Source: Hydrogenophaga sp040372165
GTDB taxonomy: Bacteria; Pseudomonadota; Gammaproteobacteria; Burkholderiales; Burkholderiaceae_C
Direction of reading: 5' to 3'
DNA length: 64,000 nucleotides
Assembly: GCF_040372165.1 (NCBI RefSeq)
Contig: NZ_BAABWG010000001.1
Location: 682,001 to 746,000 of the forward strand
The notes below the pieces were generated by a model. It saw nothing but the letters and a program-made list of their open reading frames with translations, made no database searches and was not told where the DNA came from. Both the position numbers and the translations under genes were made by a program. Positions 60,550 through 64,000 of this stretch are shown in pieces. Every line of letters begins with the position of its first letter. Positions within the stretch are counted from its first letter, which is position 1.

Positions 60550-62016
60550 ATGGTCACGGAAGTAATACATACCCTAACGCCATCAGAAGTTGAGTCGGCG
60601 AGGCAGCAGACAAGCGCAATCGGAGCTTCACCTGTGGCTGAGCTTGATGCGAGTAGTGGCGCCCATTTTGTATTCCTGGCCCACTTTGATGGGACGAACA
60701 ACGACAAGAACAACCTCGCGCTAGCCGACTCTCAGTTCAGCACCAATGTGGGCTTGATCTCCGACTTGGCGGAACCCATTGCCGAGAGTAATCCCAATTT
60801 CGGAAGCTACTATCAAGTTGGGGTTGGCGCCAATCCTGGCGAAGGAGGGTGGGCTGCAGGCGTCGATCCCAATGGCAGCATGCGAGGCACAGCGGAACGC
60901 GCCTATGACAAGTTCGCCGTCGATGCCTCTGCTTGGTTGCGAGAGCATCCTGACGCCAACCCGGAAGAGGCACTGCAAGTTGTAGCGACTGGTTTCAGCC
61001 GAGGCAGTGGTACGGCCGCCTTGTTCAGCCAATTGCTCTACGAACGTGGATTGGCAGACGCCACTTCGGGTGAAGTCCTCGTTCCTCCCGGCCGCTTGGG
61101 CTTGTCGGCTGCCATGATCTACGACCCCGTCACCACGGGTCAGCGTGGCAACGATGCGTTTTCCCCGACCTCGCAAAACATCACAGTGGTGCAAGCGCAA
61201 AACGAGTACCGCACGCCGTTTCAAGGGGTGGATCACAGTGATCACCCAGGCGTTACCGTGGTGCCTGTCATGGGCAACCATTGCGACATTGGTGGCGGCT
61301 ATGACCAGGGAATCGCTGCCATGGTGGCGGAGGACTCCCTGGGCTGGCTCAAACGATCAGGTCTGGATCTGGGCGACTTGCCCGCCGACCGTCAGTTCGA
61401 CGGGCAGGCAGTGGTTCACCATGAACGCGACATGCCGATCTGGGGCTCGCCGGACTATCCCGTGACGCATGAGCCCACAGATGGGCTCGACGCACCCCGG
61501 CAGTTGACGGGTGACGCCAGAGAGGCCAGCACGTCGCCATCGGGATGGCGGCAGTTTGAAGGCATGGACGGGACGGTCTATACCAAGTCGTTCACACATC
61601 CCAATACAGGTGAGCCACTGGAGGTGACGCTGGTTCAGCAGAACGGTGTCGCCGGATACGTAGAGATGTACACCAGCCGCCTGGACGACCAGGGGAGGGT
61701 AGAGGCCACAGAGCACCGAACACTCAAGTCGGCACCCGTGTGGGACATCATGGACGTGGCAGACCAGAGGATGGCACCTCGCGCGCCTGAAGGCAGAAGC
61801 CATGCAGCAGCGGGGGAGGAGGCGGCCAGGCAGACGCAACAGGCCGATGAGGCGGCCAATGAACGCGCAGAAGCCGATCCCAACGCCGATGTTGACCTGC
61901 CTCCTCACTTGCGGCCGCTGCCCATCACCCCTCAAGGGAGCAGCGCAGACAACGTAGCGCAGGCGCAGGAGCAAGACAGTCATCAGACGGTTGCAGAAGA
62001 GGCTCTTGCGCGGTAG
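60550..62016 (+). CDS. DUF2235/Tle1-like phospholipase, candidate T4SS effector
   Basis: Lipase of 488 aa. FDGTNND (residues 46-52) is the DUF2235 entry motif; GFSRG holds the nucleophile Ser150; the acid is probably Asp192 (IYDPV) and the base His244 in GNHCDIGGGY, the family's GVHSDVGGGY. The same domain is used by the T6SS effector Tle1. There is no signal peptide. The C-terminal part from about residue 330 is an extra beta region (GWRQFEGMDGTVYTKSF), then an acidic Gln/Ala/Glu-rich disordered tail (residues ~415-488), which could be the secretion signal. It lies in the T4SS cluster next to secreted and lipoprotein genes. Confidence 0.82.
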   Translation: MVTEVIHTLTPSEVESARQQTSAIGASPVAELDASSGAHFVFLAHFDGTNNDKNNLALADSQFSTNVGLISDLAEPIAESNPNFGSYYQVGVGANPGEGGWAAGVDPNGSMRGTAERAYDKFAVDASAWLREHPDANPEEALQVVATGFSRGSGTAALFSQLLYERGLADATSGEVLVPPGRLGLSAAMIYDPVTTGQRGNDAFSPTSQNITVVQAQNEYRTPFQGVDHSDHPGVTVVPVMGNHCDIGGGYDQGIAAMVAEDSLGWLKRSGLDLGDLPADRQFDGQAVVHHERDMPIWGSPDYPVTHEPTDGLDAPRQLTGDAREASTSPSGWRQFEGMDGTVYTKSFTHPNTGEPLEVTLVQQNGVAGYVEMYTSRLDDQGRVEATEHRTLKSAPVWDIMDVADQRMAPRAPEGRSHAAAGEEAARQTQQADEAANERAEADPNADVDLPPHLRPLPITPQGSSADNVAQAQEQDSHQTVAEEALAR

Positions 62017-62251
62017 CGGAAATCTGTGTGAGCCCGCCGCGGCTGCGGTCACGGCGGGCAAGCTGTATGCCAACGTCCGCGGAACCAAAGGCGTCTTTGC
62101 CACGGTCACGAGCAGTGGCCAGAAACCGGACACCTATGCTGTCAGCCTGGTACGCGGCCGGCTGCCCAAGGGCTGGTATCTGACCAAGGCAGATGTTCAG
62201 GTCGGCTGTGTGGTTGTCACCGGCGCCAGCCTCGGCAAGAAGCGGCCCTGA
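61991..62251 (+). CDS. Small ORF overlapping the lipase gene end, possible remnant
   Basis: Frame of up to 86 aa, opened by TTG 61991 within the end of the lipase gene. The segment AVTAGKLYANVRGTKGVFATV...GWYLTKADVQVGCVVV looks protein-like. The true start is unclear (no ATG). It may be the 3' remnant of a larger gene, or a small gene with a non-standard start. No family recognised. Confidence 0.35.
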   Translation: MQKRLLRGSGNLCEPAAAAVTAGKLYANVRGTKGVFATVTSSGQKPDTYAVSLVRGRLPKGWYLTKADVQVGCVVVTGASLGKKRP

Positions 62252-62318
62252 ATGTCCTTCTACTTCTTCTTCTTCTTTCACGTACTTATCTTCACCGCAA
62301 ACAAAGGGAGCCGATTCC

Positions 62319-62744
62319 ATGTCCGAACGCCACAGCACCAAGAAGCTTGACCTCAACAGCTCGGCAGTCGATGCCGCTACCACCACCACCATCACCAACC
62401 GTCGCCGTTTCTTTGGCCATGTGGTGCTGGCCGGTGCGGCGAGTGCAGTGCTGGCCGCGTGTGGTGGTGGAAGCGATCCGCTGGAACCTACCGGTAGCAG
62501 TTCAGACGACAAGTTTGACTTGAAAAGCGCATTCAACCGCCTTAAGGATGGGATGCGAAGTGGAGACGTTGTTGCTCTGGTTGGCGCCGAACCGAACACC
62601 ACTAGCACGAGTACGACTCACATCTGGACAGACGATGATGGAGAGCGCCTGTTGGTAACTTTTACGCAAGAAGGAGTGGTGAATGGCGCAAAGTACAACT
62701 CAAACGACAGTGCCGAACTCGAGTGGGTGGCGGGTAATGTTTAA
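62319..62744 (+). CDS. Tat-exported lipoprotein with SmpA/BamE-like domain
   Basis: Protein of 141 aa. After an N-terminal Thr-rich lead, NRRRFFGHVVLAGAASAVLAAC gives a twin-arginine motif and a good lipobox (VLAAC). The mature domain AFNRLKDGMRSGDVVALVGAEPNTT...HIWTDDDGERLLVTF has the BamE/SmpA-like pattern of a small alpha-beta lipoprotein. AAAGGGAG precedes the ATG. The next gene overlaps its end by 8 bases. Possible role: immunity or cell-envelope factor. Confidence 0.65.
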   Translation: MSERHSTKKLDLNSSAVDAATTTTITNRRRFFGHVVLAGAASAVLAACGGGSDPLEPTGSSSDDKFDLKSAFNRLKDGMRSGDVVALVGAEPNTTSTSTTHIWTDDDGERLLVTFTQEGVVNGAKYNSNDSAELEWVAGNV

Positions 62745-63144
62745 GGAGCTGGTTGGGGCCTTTATCCTGGCGAGCTTTGTATCGTCGTCAGCACACGCCC
62801 AATGGGCCGTGTATGACGAATCTGTGCATCTAGAGGTAGAAAAGGTAAACAACATTTCAGGGATTGGAGATAGAGCAAATCTGGATGGGAGTTTCAAGGC
62901 CTACACGGAGAACAGCGACCTCAAGCTCAAGTTGCTAGAGGAGGACTTTTTCGCCCTAGATAAGGGAGGAATTGAATCCGACGACGAACTCAAGAAGTTC
63001 ATCAAGACCAAGCCCACCTGCGGCGACAAGAAAGCGAACGAACGGCTTTACGAAGCTTGTATTGGGCTGCGGAACATGCGGCTGAACACGCTGCGTCAGG
63101 CCAAAGTCACTTTTGACAACGTCAAGGAGCGTCGGTCAGCTTGA
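62737..63144 (+). CDS. Secreted protein, possible VirB5/TrbJ-like
   Basis: Protein of 135 aa starting 8 bases inside the previous gene, so coupled to it. The signal peptide MFKELVGAFILASFVSSSAHA is followed by QWAVYDESVHLEVEKVNNISG, like the QWxVxDP start of TrbJ/VirB5 minor pilins. The rest is helical, with two Cys (KPTCGDKK, EACIGLRN). GC is lower than in flanking core genes. The VirB5 link is weak; a partner of the lipoprotein is equally possible. Confidence 0.5.
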   Translation: MFKELVGAFILASFVSSSAHAQWAVYDESVHLEVEKVNNISGIGDRANLDGSFKAYTENSDLKLKLLEEDFFALDKGGIESDDELKKFIKTKPTCGDKKANERLYEACIGLRNMRLNTLRQAKVTFDNVKERRSA

Positions 63145-63331
63145 CCGAGAAGACCGGCGAGCGCACATGCGCGCACCCGGCTGAAACCAGCAGGCGCATG
63201 GTTCTGCATTTTTGTCAAAACTGGTCTGTATACTTTGGACCTCATTGTCGAACAGGTGATCCTCGAGTCCATGCACTGAATTCGACAGGCCTCGTTAGAT
63301 GCGATCGCTTCGCTGCGGAAAGGTGGGAGAG
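63145..63331. other. Gap before the last gene
   Basis: 187 bases without a supported gene. TTGTCA (63212-63217) and TATACT (63229-63234) look promoter-like but their 11-base spacing is too short. Confidence 0.3.
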
Positions 63332-64000
63332 TTGAAGGCTATCGAACTGTTGTTCATTGTCGTGTTGCTGGCTGTTACTGCTTGCACCTCACGGCAGCCG
63401 GAGTCAACGCCACTGCCGCTGCGCCCTGGCGTCAAGGCGTTTGACGCCAGCAAGGTAGCCCAACTGAGTGCCGAGCGCCGTGCAGCGCTGGAGCAGGAAC
63501 TCTTCAGCGAGCTTCAGGTGTGGAACATGGGCAGCCGCCAGTACCCGGACCAAGCCGGCATTGCTGCCCGGGAACAACGCTGGCAGGCCATGGCCGATGA
63601 AGGGCTGGAGCTGGCGCACATCACACTCACCGTGCTGGAGCCGCGCACAGGCAAGGCGCACGAACTCACGCCTGCGATCAAGCGTCTGGAGGTGCTGGCA
63701 GAGCAGGGCGATGCGGGCGCCATGTGTTTGATTGACCGTTTGGTGAACGTCACGGCCGCTCAGCTCGACTGGAAGCAGTACGAAGCCACGGCCAGGAAGT
63801 GGCTGGAGCGTGGCGCGGAGCTGGGGCACCCAGAGTGTTTGATTTCTTTGGGTGGTCGAACACTACGCGGGGTTGGCTACACGAAGGACACAGCTCGCGG
63901 CCTGGAGTTGATTTTTCGGGGTCGGAAGGCCGGTTACGCGCACGGAGTTGGCAGTCTTATCCTTTTCTACAAATCAAAGGGCTTCGAGGATGACGCCAAC
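63332..64000 (+). CDS. Sel1-repeat-like lipoprotein (truncated by window end)
   Basis: The frame from TTG 63332 is open to the window edge (223 codons). GGTGGGAG lies just before it. MKAIELLFIVVLLAVTACTS gives a lipoprotein signal with lipobox AVTAC. The rest is helical: LEVLAEQGDAGAMCLIDRLVN, ARKWLERGAELGHPECLISLGGRTLRGVGYTKD and GLELIFRGRKAGYAHGVGSL are Sel1/tetratricopeptide-like repeats. Periplasmic location and T4SS context fit an immunity or assembly role. Confidence 0.7.
   Translation, partial: MKAIELLFIVVLLAVTACTSRQPESTPLPLRPGVKAFDASKVAQLSAERRAALEQELFSELQVWNMGSRQYPDQAGIAAREQRWQAMADEGLELAHITLTVLEPRTGKAHELTPAIKRLEVLAEQGDAGAMCLIDRLVNVTAAQLDWKQYEATARKWLERGAELGHPECLISLGGRTLRGVGYTKDTARGLELIFRGRKAGYAHGVGSLILFYKSKGFEDDAN

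Noticed and set aside
61790..62016. XVIPCD secretion domain at the lipase C-terminus
   Set aside because: The tail is Gln/Ala/Glu-rich, but the conserved XVIPCD blocks were not seen.
63141..63335. 64-codon frame after the VirB5-like gene
   Set aside because: Starts with TTG at the previous stop, no ribosome site, Cys/His-rich composition without pattern; overlaps the start region of the lipoprotein.
1..64000. CRISPR array, rRNA operon, prophage or integrase
   Set aside because: No regularly spaced repeats, rRNA sequence, or recombinase motifs were seen anywhere in the window.

Overview
The window looks like a chromosome segment of a high-GC betaproteobacterium, most likely family Comamonadaceae (Burkholderiales). 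The evidence is a class I polyhydroxyalkanoate (PHA) locus, a complete isc iron-sulfur operon, a one-chain methylmalonyl-CoA mutase with MeaB and propionyl-CoA carboxylase, the ftsH-folP pair, and GC-rich dispersed intergenic repeats. Genus and species cannot be fixed from the sequence alone. About 54 kb is ordinary core genome. The last 10 kb is accessory.

Region by region: 1-2.3 kb has the end of a MerR-type regulator, tRNA-Pro, a Nudix hydrolase and a TRAP solute-binding protein. 2.4-4.9 kb pairs an archaeal-type AMP phosphorylase homologue with a PRPP-synthetase homologue. 5-7.3 kb carries an Asp-rich lipoprotein, maiA, pgeF and a small membrane protein. 7.4-11.3 kb is phaC-phaA-phaB. 11.4-15.5 kb has dusA, an exported FKBP, a sulfide:quinone oxidoreductase and a DyP-type peroxidase that has lost its catalytic Asp. 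15.6-18.5 kb is a PP2C/Ser-Thr kinase fusion and a formate/nitrite transporter behind a leader with two A1/G4 hexaloop hairpins and a terminator, the layout of an ANTAR (NasT/NasR) antitermination RNA. 18.7-27 kb is propionyl-/methylmalonyl-CoA metabolism with a divergent GntR/FCD regulator. 27-33.4 kb has a chemoreceptor with a C-terminal sensor domain, an RnfB-like ferredoxin, a PHA depolymerase with a histone-like tail and a Tat-exported DOPA-dioxygenase homologue. 33.5-43.7 kb has an aminotransferase, uvrB, iscRSUA-hscBA-fdx and dnaQ. 43.7-54.2 kb has tRNA-Val, an FAD oxidase, pyrD, rpiA, a glutaredoxin-like protein, prlC, a YhbY protein, rlmE, ftsH and folP.

From about 54.3 kb a type IV secretion (T4SS) locus begins right after folP, where glmM often lies in related genomes: virB1, virB2, virB3, virB4, then small secreted proteins and lipoproteins around a DUF2235 (Tle1-like) lipase with an intact Ser-Asp-His set and no signal peptide. 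No mobilisation, replication or integrase gene is visible, and the order resembles antibacterial X-type T4SS loci, in which effector and immunity-lipoprotein genes sit downstream of virB4. I read it as a candidate interbacterial killing system with a lipase effector and one or more lipoprotein immunity candidates. This is the most interesting part of the window. It runs off the right edge, so virB6, virB8-virB11 and virD4 are not seen.

Together the core genes describe a PHA-storing chemoheterotroph that uses propionyl-CoA, oxidises sulfide and moves nitrite, with iron-sulfur assembly under IscR and ftsH under a sigma-32 type promoter.
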